From the NCBI GenBank assembly GCA_024709185.1, contig JANJXE010000040.1, forward strand, positions 1 to 9,619: a stretch of DNA of 9,619 bases, given 5' to 3'. This document shows, in pieces, positions 1 to 7,485 of the stretch (position 1 is its first letter; each line of letters opens with the position of its first letter). The stretch comes from Paludibacter sp. GTDB lineage: Bacteria > Bacteroidota > Bacteroidia > Bacteroidales > Paludibacteraceae. Under the pieces are notes generated by a model. It was given only the letters and a program-made list of their open reading frames with translations, searched no databases and was not told the DNA's origin. Both the position numbers and the translations under genes were made by a program.

Positions 1-2683
1 CGTTTACAACTGCTGTATTCGGAAACGGAGGGATGATGGGATCGTCCTTAATGCGTTGATACGATCGGTTCCATATCTTATCGTTCACCGTTTTATAGAA
101 AATATTGGCTGATAAAAGACCTGCTTTTCCACTGTGAACAACAAACTGAGCATCCAGATTGGTCCAACGTTCGGGTTTAATGGTTGGATTATTCGAGTTA
201 TACACAAAGGGAGCCATCCCGGTATTTACAAAATAATTGGGAGCAATTGCATTAAAGTCGGGCCGGCTTAAGGTCTGTGTATAGGCAAAATGCATGTAAA
301 AGTTTTTTGAAGGCTTTACTCTGAGATGAATCATGGGTAATAAAAAACGATCGGATCGCACGGCAGAAGTATCGCTCCCGGGAAGTGGGTCGTCGATAGG
401 AGGAGCATACTGCAGGGGAATCGCATAAAATCCTTTCATTGTAGCACGGGTATCTTCAAACCTCACACCGGGTAGAAACATCAGGTGTTTGCCTATATTA
501 ATTTCTGACATGACATAGGCTGCCATGTATTTTTCATTGATTTGCTGATCATTAAACATACTTCCGGCCACATTCTGAGTATAGCCCAATTTACTTATAT
601 CCCCGAATATTGGCAGATACACATCTTTCCCCTGTTTATAATAAAAATCCGAACTTTTTTCCCATGTGTCGGAAAGTTGATTCAATCGTTCGATGTTAAA
701 GATGTTGCCGAAATTGAATTGACCGTTTAAGAAATTATTCACTTTTCCATCGGTAAGGCCATTTGCCGTCACATTACCATTGGCGCTTCTAACTATCCAA
801 CTGAGTGAGTCGGTAAGAATTTTAGGTAAGGCCACATTGTAGGTTGCCTCGGCTATCTGACTACCTACCAAGTCGTCTCTCTTCCGGTTCTTGGTTCTGT
901 ACGCTCCTCCGAATTTAAAATTTCCTGCTATCTGTGTCCCGATTTTAAAGGGAACAGTGAAGTTGGCATAGGCATTAATATTCCGGTCAAAAATCCTGCT
1001 TTCCAAGGTGTTAAGACTGAACAAATAACAATCTGCAAGTCGATCCGGATTATCTGTAAACAAAGGAACTACATCAGCCGGATGCAGCTTGCGATGTTCG
1101 ATATCTGTAAATTCAGCTGAAGAAGCATTATTGAAATTAAAATTCCAACTTCGTGATCCCAGGTTAACGTTATTTCCGGTTGAATACGAAAATCCATAGT
1201 CAGCTTTCAGCGATAAAAAGTCAAAAATCGTTTCACCACTTAGTGCCGTTTGAAAAACATCGGTTTGGACAGCCGGATTGAACGAAAAAGTGTAGCCGAC
1301 ACTTCCGGCACCAGCCATACTATAGTTTTTAGCCTGGTGCTGGTTGTTGTTTAGAGCACTATTGTACATTCCATACAGAATGAGTGTTGTGTTCTCCCAG
1401 GGGGAGTAGTCGAGCGAAAGCATGGCAGAACGTCGGTAAATAATATTTTTAATATCATTCAGGTTGATCGTATTCAGCAAAATATCGCCTTCGGGATCAT
1501 TGGAATCGATACCATATCCGGCACTCATTGTCTGAATGCTGCGGTTTACCTTTTCAGCATTGGCCGTAAACAGTACTCCGAGCCGATTGTCGAGAAATCG
1601 GTTGCTAAACTCCCCGAGATACTTGTAATTTCCGAAATATTTGTTCAAATCATTGTATCCCCTCTGGGCCATTACGTTCATGTGAAAACCTCTATCAGCT
1701 TTTCTGAGTTTGAGATTAACTGTACCAGCCACTGAATTGGCATCCATATCGGCTGTCAACGACTTAAAAACTTCCACTCCCTGTAAGGCATATTGAGAAA
1801 TACCACTCAGATTAGTGCCCCTGTCTGTTCCTGAAGTGGAAGGTAACTGAACACCATTTAGGGTAACAGAAGAATAACGTGGCTCGAGTCCACGAATAAC
1901 TAATCCAACACCTTCGCCTCCACTCCGCTGTACTGATATACCCGGTAAGCGTCCAATTGCTTCTACCGAATTAGCATCAGGATTTTCCTGTAGACGATCG
2001 GAAGCTACTACATTCTTAATTGTATTTGAATTAATCTGTTGACGAATTGCATTTTTTTGTCCTATAGCTTGAGCGGTAATAACCAGTTCGGACAATAACT
2101 GAGGGGTTGGCTCCAAAACAACTTTTAAATCCGCAACTGCATCGGCAGCTTCCACTCTTGCATCGTAACCAATGTAACTAAAACGTAAACGTGCATTGGC
2201 AGGAGCTTCCAGTGTAAAACGTCCATTCATATCCGTAGCAACACCAATCGTTGTTCCGGGTACAACTACGCTGGCCCCTATGACCGGCTGCCCTTTTTCA
2301 TCCAATACTACTCCGGATACGATGCGTGTGCTGGTCGTCGGTTTTGGTTCATCGTTTTTTTTTGTGATAACGATGGTGTTGTTTTTAAACACGGCCTGTA
2401 ATCCCCGGGGGGATAACACCTTTTTCAACACATCAATAAGGGGCTTATTCTCAACATCCACGGTGATGTCCTTTTTCTGATCGATAAAAATATCTTTGTA
2501 AACAATGGTGAAGCTGGTGCTCATCTCGATTTGCTGGAAGAAATCAAGTATGGAGATGTTTTGCACCTTCATGGTTATTTTATGGTTTGAATTCTGAGCA
2601 TGGAGCAATGGGGTAATTGTAGTTAAAAAAACAAGAGTCAGAAATACAACCTTTGCCAGGGTTCGTTTAACTGTGAATTTCAT
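1..2683 (-). CDS. TonB-dependent outer-membrane receptor with STN signalling domain (C-terminus cut by window edge)
   Basis: This is an outer-membrane receptor for TonB/ExbBD-driven uptake of a ligand that cannot be named, and it probably also senses that ligand. The frame is open from ATG at 2683 to the left edge, giving 894 residues. Visible in order are a signal peptide (about 1-30, ending LLHAQ), an STN domain (about 36-108), a CarboxypepD_reg-like beta-sandwich (about 120-192), a likely TonB box (SELVITAQ, 198-205), a plug (about 215-328) and a beta-barrel from about 335. The plug carries VIRGLEPRY, VTLNGVQLPST and ADMDANSVAGTVNLK, which match the TonB-Xanth-Caul receptor group better than SusC. 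The NPTIKPE motif near residue 850 is typical of late barrel strands, so perhaps 100-200 residues are missing. It lies 56 bases downstream of the FecR gene on the same strand, so it is the likely output and sensor of that sigma/anti-sigma pair. Receptor class is confident; substrate is unknown. Confidence 0.93.
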   Translation of the reverse strand, partial: MKFTVKRTLAKVVFLTLVFLTTITPLLHAQNSNHKITMKVQNISILDFFQQIEMSTSFTIVYKDIFIDQKKDITVDVENKPLIDVLKKVLSPRGLQAVFKNNTIVITKKNDEPKPTTSTRIVSGVVLDEKGQPVIGASVVVPGTTIGVATDMNGRFTLEAPANARLRFSYIGYDARVEAADAVADLKVVLEPTPQLLSELVITAQAIGQKNAIRQQINSNTIKNVVASDRLQENPDANSVEAIGRLPGISVQRSGGEGVGLVIRGLEPRYSSVTLNGVQLPSTSGTDRGTNLSGISQYALQGVEVFKSLTADMDANSVAGTVNLKLRKADRGFHMNVMAQRGYNDLNKYFGNYKYLGEFSNRFLDNRLGVLFTANAEKVNRSIQTMSAGYGIDSNDPEGDILLNTINLNDIKNIIYRRSAMLSLDYSPWENTTLILYGMYNSALNNNQHQAKNYSMAGAGSVGYTFSFNPAVQTDVFQTALSGETIFDFLSLKADYGFSYSTGNNVNLGSRSWNFNFNNASSAEFTDIEHRKLHPADVVPLFTDNPDRLADCYLFSLNTLESRIFDRNINAYANFTVPFKIGTQIAGNFKFGGAYRTKNRKRDDLVGSQIAEATYNVALPKILTDSLSWIVRSANGNVTANGLTDGKVNNFLNGQFNFGNIFNIERLNQLSDTWEKSSDFYYKQGKDVYLPIFGDISKLGYTQNVAGSMFNDQQINEKYMAAYVMSEINIGKHLMFLPGVRFEDTRATMKGFYAIPLQYAPPIDDPLPGSDTSAVRSDRFLLPMIHLRVKPSKNFYMHFAYTQTLSRPDFNAIAPNYFVNTGMAPFVYNSNNPTIKPERWTNLDAQFVVHSGKAGLLSANIFYKTVNDKIWNRSYQRIKDDPIIPPFPNTAVVN

Positions 2684-2739
2684 CGTTTAAATTTGTTGTG
2701 TTTTTGGGGATACTTAAGTGTTAAATCAGGAAACTTACT

Positions 2740-3711
2740 TTAATTATACAGTATAATCAGGCTATCGCTCTGGATATCAAACTGAACTTTATATTGAAGC
2801 TGAACCGTTTCGAGTACTGTTTGCAGGCTTTCATCCCTAAATGCTCCACTCATTCTGTCATCTGCGACATTGGTACATTTCGAAACGATTCTCACTCCAT
2901 ACCATTCTTCAATCAGCTTTATAACTTCGTTGAAACTTTTGGATCTGAACTGTAGTTTGTTGTCTTTCCACGCGGTTTCAACTCTATTATCAGTCTTTTC
3001 AATGGTCATCATCTTTTGGGATGTGGAGTAAACTGCTTTTTCATTGGGTTTTAAAAAATAATCCTGCGACAACTCTTCACCTGATACTTTTATACTTCCT
3101 TCTACCAGCGAGGTTTCCACAATATCCGATTTTATCCGGGCATTTACATTGAAGGAGGTACCGAGTACTTCGATTTTCAGGTTCCTGACGTTTACAAAAA
3201 ATGGACGTGAACTATCTTTGAAAACTTTGAAAAAGGCTTCGCCGGTTAGCTGAACATTTCGGGTATCCTTATCTCCTCGTGAATAGATTAATTTACTGTT
3301 TGAATTCATCCAGACTATGGTTTGGTCCGGCAAGGTCACCTGGGCCCGGTTTCCGGGTTTAACCGATACGACAAAATCTTTCTCAACTTTGGCTTCCGGT
3401 TGGTAAATAATCAGCAGGGTTGAAACGATAAATAACAGGGGCACCAACACGGCTGCAATTCTAAATATCAATTTTCGGTAGGTGGGGTTGGAATTATGCT
3501 GAATGTAAAAGTTCAGGTTAGTTTGTATAGTTTTATTATCCTCGTCGGAAAAAAAATCTGTTTTCATATCCTGTTCCCACTCTTCCGTAAACACATCCAG
3601 TAGATCATCTTCGTTAAGTGAATTAATCTCATGACGCATCTCGAGAAACTCTCCTTTGGAAATCCTTCCGTAAAGAAATTTTTTATAGAGTAGTTTAATG
3701 TAATTGTCCAT
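2740..3711 (-). CDS. FecR-family anti-sigma factor (inner-membrane signal transducer)
   Basis: This 323-residue protein is a FecR-type sigma regulator. It is expected to hold the neighbouring ECF sigma factor at the inner membrane and to release it when the receptor's STN domain signals through the periplasm. The cytoplasmic N-terminal part (1-80) is rich in charged residues. A single membrane segment follows at about 82-103. The FecR domain spans about 112-205, with the typical VTLPDQTIVWMNSNSKL and LTGEAFFKV stretches. The C-terminal DUF4974-like domain spans about 252-321, with LQFRSKSFNEVIKLIEEWYG and DESLQTVLETV; this domain is related to STN. Length and order are normal for Bacteroidota. 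It starts 52 bases after the sigma gene and ends 56 bases before the receptor gene. The start has an ACGAGG sequence directly abutting the ATG. Confidence 0.95.
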   Translation of the reverse strand: MDNYIKLLYKKFLYGRISKGEFLEMRHEINSLNEDDLLDVFTEEWEQDMKTDFFSDEDNKTIQTNLNFYIQHNSNPTYRKLIFRIAAVLVPLLFIVSTLLIIYQPEAKVEKDFVVSVKPGNRAQVTLPDQTIVWMNSNSKLIYSRGDKDTRNVQLTGEAFFKVFKDSSRPFFVNVRNLKIEVLGTSFNVNARIKSDIVETSLVEGSIKVSGEELSQDYFLKPNEKAVYSTSQKMMTIEKTDNRVETAWKDNKLQFRSKSFNEVIKLIEEWYGVRIVSKCTNVADDRMSGAFRDESLQTVLETVQLQYKVQFDIQSDSLIILYN

Positions 3712-3763
3712 CCTCGTTGTATCTATGTTGTTGCCTCATTATTAAATTTCTATCATTTCCCAC

Positions 3764-4357
3764 TTAAAAGGGTCCATATACAATATTGAAAATAACCAAA
3801 ACCATTATATGATATTTGGCCAATTCCTTTTTAAGCGTTTTAGTTGCACTGGTCAGCTGATTCTTAACCGTTTGTTCGTTAATTTTCAATGTTTTGGCTA
3901 TCTCCTCTATCGACAAACCATTCTCACGACTCATCTCAAAAATTTCCAATTGACGGTGAGGCAAGAGTGTTTTGCTCAATTTAAGAGCTTTTAAAAACTC
4001 GTCGTAGTATAAATTCTTTTCTACAGAAGTATCTTCCGATTGTAAACTGTCAGCAAAATCAATATAATCTTCAAATTCAATCTTGTTTATTTGTGAACGA
4101 AATACGTTGACAATTTTGTAATAGGAAATTTTAAGCAACAGTGATTGAAGCGACCCTTCCATCGATAGTTGTTCCCGCATGCTCCATAATTGTAAAAAAG
4201 TATCCTGTACAATATCGTTGGATAACTCGCGCGATTTGGTATGCATAAAAACAAAACCGTATAACTTAGATGCATACATTACGTAAATAGCATTAAAGGC
4301 CTGATGAGAGCCTTTACGTAATTCCTTGATGTATGACCTGACAATATTATGATCCAT
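3764..4357 (-). CDS. ECF-type RNA polymerase sigma-70 factor (Bacteroides expansion family)
   Basis: This 197-residue ECF sigma factor probably directs RNA polymerase to the promoter of the adjacent receptor operon once released by FecR. Region 2 covers about 20-88 and includes the core-binding stretch SNDIVQDTFLQLW (46-58). Region 4 covers about 125-178 with a helix-turn-helix at about 148-170 (LSIEEIAKTLKINEQTVKNQL). The protein lacks regions 1 and 3, as ECF factors do. The last 15 residues (YHIMVLVIFNIVYGPF, from 182) are strongly hydrophobic, an extension seen in many Bacteroidota ECF factors; its role is not clear. The ATG at 4357 has no well-spaced Shine-Dalgarno site. A nine-codon frame beginning at 4376 overlaps this start. 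The gene heads the sigma, FecR, receptor series, all on the same strand. Confidence 0.95.
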   Translation of the reverse strand: MDHNIVRSYIKELRKGSHQAFNAIYVMYASKLYGFVFMHTKSRELSNDIVQDTFLQLWSMREQLSMEGSLQSLLLKISYYKIVNVFRSQINKIEFEDYIDFADSLQSEDTSVEKNLYYDEFLKALKLSKTLLPHRQLEIFEMSRENGLSIEEIAKTLKINEQTVKNQLTSATKTLKKELAKYHIMVLVIFNIVYGPF

Positions 4358-4376
4358 GTGGGATTGTTTTATACAT
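4347..4376 (-). other. Possible nine-codon leader ORF overlapping the sigma-factor start
   Basis: A short frame MYKTIPHGS starts at 4376 and stops with TAA at 4349-4347, inside codons 3-4 of the sigma gene and in a different frame. Its initiation context, AACGAGGATG, is identical over ten bases to that of the fecR gene. This could allow translational coupling or reinitiation at the sigma start. It could equally be chance: GAGG abuts the ATG with no spacing, and Bacteroidota rely little on Shine-Dalgarno pairing. Confidence 0.2.
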
Positions 4377-4510
4377 CCTCGTTAAAAATGAATTTTAGTA
4401 CTAGACAAAAAAGCTGTTATAAAACATGTTTAATGAATTTGCGTATAAAAATACGATTAAATTCCGTTATTTGGAAGTATTTTCTGAATTGTTTATTAAA
4501 ACAAAGCAAA

Positions 4511-4550
4511 ATCGCGAAAAAGTATGCATAAAAGCTTTCTTTTTCGCGAT
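4511..4550 (-). terminator. Intrinsic terminator after the GH57 gene
   Basis: A perfect 12-bp inverted repeat, ATCGCGAAAAAG at 4511-4522 and CTTTTTCGCGAT at 4539-4550, encloses a 16-base loop. Read on the minus strand, the hairpin is followed by the T-rich tract TTTTGCTTTGTTTT, while the plus-strand side has no T tract. It lies about 57 bases beyond the GH57 stop codon, so it should separate that gene from the sigma operon. The loop consists of two adjacent 8-bp palindromes, TATGCATA and AAAGCTTT (as read on the plus strand). Confidence 0.65.
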
Positions 4551-4606
4551 CTTAGTAAGGGCGTAGGACTACCTGTTCCTGTGTATCCCGAATCAGGGTC
4601 TATCCA

Positions 4607-7234
4607 TTATTTTAGGATTAGTTTCGAAGTAAACACCGGCACTTCGTACTGTGCACTTATCTGTATAAAATATATGCCGGAAGCCATTTGTTCGCGCTCA
4701 ACTATCGTAGTATTGCTATTAACAGGAATCCGACGAACCACTCTACCATTGATATCGCGCAACACCATCTCATAACCACCGTCCACCGGAACATTGGGCA
4801 ACTCAACTACAAAGCGCTCGCCGGCCGGCTGAGGATAAACCTGCATTGATGCATTGGTGAGCGTTGGTACGCTGGTTCGAACGGGGCACTCGGCGGTTTT
4901 TACTGTAAATTTCGTACCCGAAGGGGCATCGTATTCATAACAGGTGGTTTTTGTTACGCCATTGATGTCGACCGACTGTGGCGTGCCGTTGTTGCTGAAA
5001 ATTACGTTCACCGTACGTACCGGCTGCTCAAAAGTGTAACTGTACCAACCATCGCCCTTGTCGGTCATCGCTATGCCGGGCCATGCTCCGAATAAGTTTC
5101 CACCTGCATTCCAGGCCCAGAGTTTTACTCCCGTTCCTGACCAATTGGCCGGCCGCTTAAACGACACAGTTATCGGCTCGCCATCGGGATCAACCGGATC
5201 GGTGCCGGTACCTTCGCCTACATACACATGCTGAATGGGCGTACGAAACACATTTCCTTTACTATCGGTTGCTTCCACATAATAATCGATGAGCAAATCC
5301 TTGTGACCGGTAATTTCGGCATAACACAAATCGGCTTTCGCTGCCGGAAGGATGAAGAAATTGAGCTCGCCATCGTCGGTCGGGTCGGGAGCCATTGCGC
5401 GACGAGTCATCTCAATATTTTGCCAGGCGCCCACTTCCGAACCGCCGGCATAGGTATCGTTGTGGATGCTTTCTATCGGATTCCACCCGTCGTTGTCGAT
5501 GCGGTATTTCAGGGTAACATTCGCCAGTCCGCTCACATCGTATGCATAAGTCCACACATGAAAATCAGACGAATTATTCACTTTTTGATAGCCGGTAAGC
5601 GGTCCGAAACTAATGCCGCCGGGATTGTAGGGAAAGCGCTGAGGAATAAAAACCGATGGAGCTGTGTTGTCAACTCCCGCATTCGCACTGATTACCCGAT
5701 TGGCATAGTCGATGGCGATATTACCGGTCATCGACGGCTTCACTTCCATATCTTCTGCCTTTCCGTAATACATAAATCCTGAATTTAATCCGCCGAAATA
5801 GAAATGCCAGGCTTTTTCGGCATTGGTGGCAGCTGCACCTCCTTCGGCCACATACTGCATACGCAGGTTGCCTCCTTCGAGGTCTTCGGCCATGGTCACG
5901 TAATTTTCGGTCGCTGTAATTACCGCCCAGTTTCGGGCATCTTCGGTCCAACCATCGGGATTGAAACGATAGGATGGTTTGCTGTACAACGGCCATAGCC
6001 AGTTGATGAACTGCGGATGTCCCCAGTCGCTTTCGGCATTCACCCAGGCACCATCTTCCACGCGGACAATAGCATTGGCCGGCACAGGATGGTCGTTCAA
6101 AAACTGCTGAATGGTGGTGGGCCTATAGCCTTTGCCGGCAGCATCGTTGGTAAAACCGGGCACCGCTTCGTTGTAATACGAGAAACCACCACCCCAGGCA
6201 TTGTCGCCATCGTGGGCCAGCAGCAAAATCGACGGGCGGTCGGTAGAGCTGAAGGGCTCAATTTTCGACTGAACCTCGCCCCCGTTGGCACCGCTGTATC
6301 CATCCACATAACTGAAATAATTACACATGGGTACCACATCAATTTTATAGGCAGTGCCGGTGGAAGGATCGATATACTGAGCTTTGTGGGCCTGATAGCT
6401 GTACGGAACCGCTAATCGCGATCCGCGGCCGTCGATGGTACCTTCAAACCAGTTCACTCCCTGTGTGGGTACCTGATCGGCCCGGTTCGGAGCATCCACA
6501 TTACCGTTAATATTATAGGGATGAACATAATCGGACAGTGTACGGGCCAGGTGACTGTTGGGCACCACCGACCATTCAATCCCGCATTCAACCAGGGTTT
6601 TAATGATACGTTCCGAAAAAGCAGCTTCGGCTGGCCAGTAGCCCTTGGAGCGATGTCCATAGTGTTTTAGGGTAGTATATTGATGTGCCTGTATCTGCAT
6701 TTTCAGCGTTCGTGCGCTTACGAGAGGCGACAGCGCATGGTCCCAGGTAAAGCCCACCACGTCGAGGCGCGGATGATTTCCAGAGGTTTTCCAGCTAATC
6801 GCTTCCTTGTATGAATTCATCCAGGTCGGACTGTAGCCCCACTGATTCTTTACGCCAAGCGACTGAATATTTTCCATCAATCCGGCAGAAATACTCAACT
6901 GAGCACCGGCATCGGCATGTTGACGAATGGTATTGATAGCAGTGCGGGGCGCATGCTGGTAGGCATTCACACGGTCGTCTTTCGAGAAAATTTCTTGCAG
7001 ATTATTGGTAGGATGTGCTACCGAACTTCCGGGATAGCGGTTGCCGCCAGAGTTTTTCAATCGGTGCGATTCTTCCACAAACTGTTTGCTGTCGGGTTTG
7101 TCCTGACTTTTATCAGCCCAGTAAACCGGCTGATCCATATGCCAGAGGTAGGTGGTATACACTTTTTGAGCCATGCTAACCGAAGCGCTCAACATTACTA
7201 AAACCAAAAGGTAAAATTCTTTTCTCATATTCAT
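4607..7234 (-). CDS. Secreted GH57 glycoside hydrolase with CBM26-like starch-binding module and T9SS sorting domain
   Basis: This 875-residue enzyme is predicted to act on alpha-glucans (amylase- or amylopullulanase-like) outside the cell. A signal peptide covers about 1-22 (ending SVSMAQ). The GH57 catalytic part covers about 26-500. Visible motifs are HMDQP (32-36, region 1, usually HxHQP), WPAEAAF (200-206, region 3, with E203 the expected nucleophile), LLAHDGDNAWGGG (338-350, region 4, with D342 the expected acid/base) and WHFYFGG (476-482, region 5). An Ig-like region spans about 520-672. A Gly/Asp/Pro-rich linker leads to a CBM26-like starch-binding module at about 686-770, with VKLWAWN, AWPGIAM, GDGWYSYTF and VIFSNNG. 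The tail from about 793 has MQVYPQPAGERFVVELP, LRDINGRVVRR, MASGIYFIQI and a KLILK end, typical of a T9SS type A sorting domain. A second ATG two codons inside (7228) is an equally possible start. The gene appears to be its own transcription unit, with terminators on both sides. Exact substrate and linkage are inferred. Confidence 0.9.
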   Translation of the reverse strand: MNMRKEFYLLVLVMLSASVSMAQKVYTTYLWHMDQPVYWADKSQDKPDSKQFVEESHRLKNSGGNRYPGSSVAHPTNNLQEIFSKDDRVNAYQHAPRTAINTIRQHADAGAQLSISAGLMENIQSLGVKNQWGYSPTWMNSYKEAISWKTSGNHPRLDVVGFTWDHALSPLVSARTLKMQIQAHQYTTLKHYGHRSKGYWPAEAAFSERIIKTLVECGIEWSVVPNSHLARTLSDYVHPYNINGNVDAPNRADQVPTQGVNWFEGTIDGRGSRLAVPYSYQAHKAQYIDPSTGTAYKIDVVPMCNYFSYVDGYSGANGGEVQSKIEPFSSTDRPSILLLAHDGDNAWGGGFSYYNEAVPGFTNDAAGKGYRPTTIQQFLNDHPVPANAIVRVEDGAWVNAESDWGHPQFINWLWPLYSKPSYRFNPDGWTEDARNWAVITATENYVTMAEDLEGGNLRMQYVAEGGAAATNAEKAWHFYFGGLNSGFMYYGKAEDMEVKPSMTGNIAIDYANRVISANAGVDNTAPSVFIPQRFPYNPGGISFGPLTGYQKVNNSSDFHVWTYAYDVSGLANVTLKYRIDNDGWNPIESIHNDTYAGGSEVGAWQNIEMTRRAMAPDPTDDGELNFFILPAAKADLCYAEITGHKDLLIDYYVEATDSKGNVFRTPIQHVYVGEGTGTDPVDPDGEPITVSFKRPANWSGTGVKLWAWNAGGNLFGAWPGIAMTDKGDGWYSYTFEQPVRTVNVIFSNNGTPQSVDINGVTKTTCYEYDAPSGTKFTVKTAECPVRTSVPTLTNASMQVYPQPAGERFVVELPNVPVDGGYEMVLRDINGRVVRRIPVNSNTTIVEREQMASGIYFIQISAQYEVPVFTSKLILK

Positions 7235-7332
7235 TTTTTACGTTTTGCCCGAAACCTAGACCTTACTTAGGGCGTTTTCTTATTGAATTACGAATGCAAC
7301 AAGCAGATTTGAACTAATGTTACAACTTTCAA

Positions 7333-7357
7333 CAACAGTATAACAGCTTGTGCAAGC
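7333..7357 (-). promoter_or_regulatory. Weak candidate promoter and dyad upstream of the GH57 gene
   Basis: On the minus strand TACTGTTG (7340-7333) matches the Bacteroidota -7 consensus TAnnTTTG at all but one fixed position. Just upstream lies a short dyad, GCTTG-TG-CAAGC (7346-7357). No TTTG element stands at the expected 19-21 base spacing; the nearest TTG triplets are 16 and 22 bases away. The dyad might be an operator for a sugar-responsive regulator, but this is speculation and the 5-bp arms are short enough to be chance. Confidence 0.2.
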
Positions 7358-7400
7358 AATAGCAATAGTATGGATTAAGTTGAAATTACAACCCGCAAAG

Positions 7401-7443
7401 AAAAAGTTTCCCCGGCAATTTTTGAATCAATTGCCGGGGAAAC
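7401..7443 (-). terminator. Strong intrinsic terminator of the CarboxypepD_reg-like protein gene
   Basis: A perfect 15-bp inverted repeat, GTTTCCCCGGCAATT at 7406-7420 and AATTGCCGGGGAAAC at 7429-7443, encloses an 8-base loop. On the minus strand the GC-rich hairpin is followed at once by TTTTT (7405-7401), the classical intrinsic terminator layout. It begins 42 bases after the stop codon of the gene ending at 7486, and it separates that gene from the downstream GH57 gene. Confidence 0.9.
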
Positions 7444-7485
7444 CCTGTAAAACTTTCTGCAAACGTTTGAACGTTAAAGCCTTTA

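Noticed and set aside
1..2683. Calling the receptor SusC
   Set aside because: It has an STN and a CarboxypepD_reg-like domain like some SusC proteins, but the plug motifs fit the TonB-Xanth-Caul group better and no SusD gene is visible.
2712..2719. ACTTAAGT palindrome between fecR and the receptor gene
   Set aside because: An isolated 8-bp palindrome in a 56-base AT-rich gap is expected by chance and has no T tract to make it a terminator.
4446..4453. TATTTTTA on the minus strand as a promoter -7 box for the sigma operon
   Set aside because: It differs from TAnnTTTG at the final G and no TTTG lies at the right spacing; too weak to list as a feature.
4524..4775. Plus-strand open frame of 83 codons starting inside the hairpin at 4511-4550
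   Set aside because: It starts in the terminator loop and then runs antisense to the end of the GH57 gene; no promoter or family resemblance was seen.
5228..5782. A 184-codon plus-strand open frame opposite the GH57 gene, and similar ones at 6017-6415, 7978-8367 and 2196-2480
   Set aside because: They lie wholly antisense to well-supported genes, have no recognisable domains, and are rich in His/Ile/Val as expected from reading the opposite strand.
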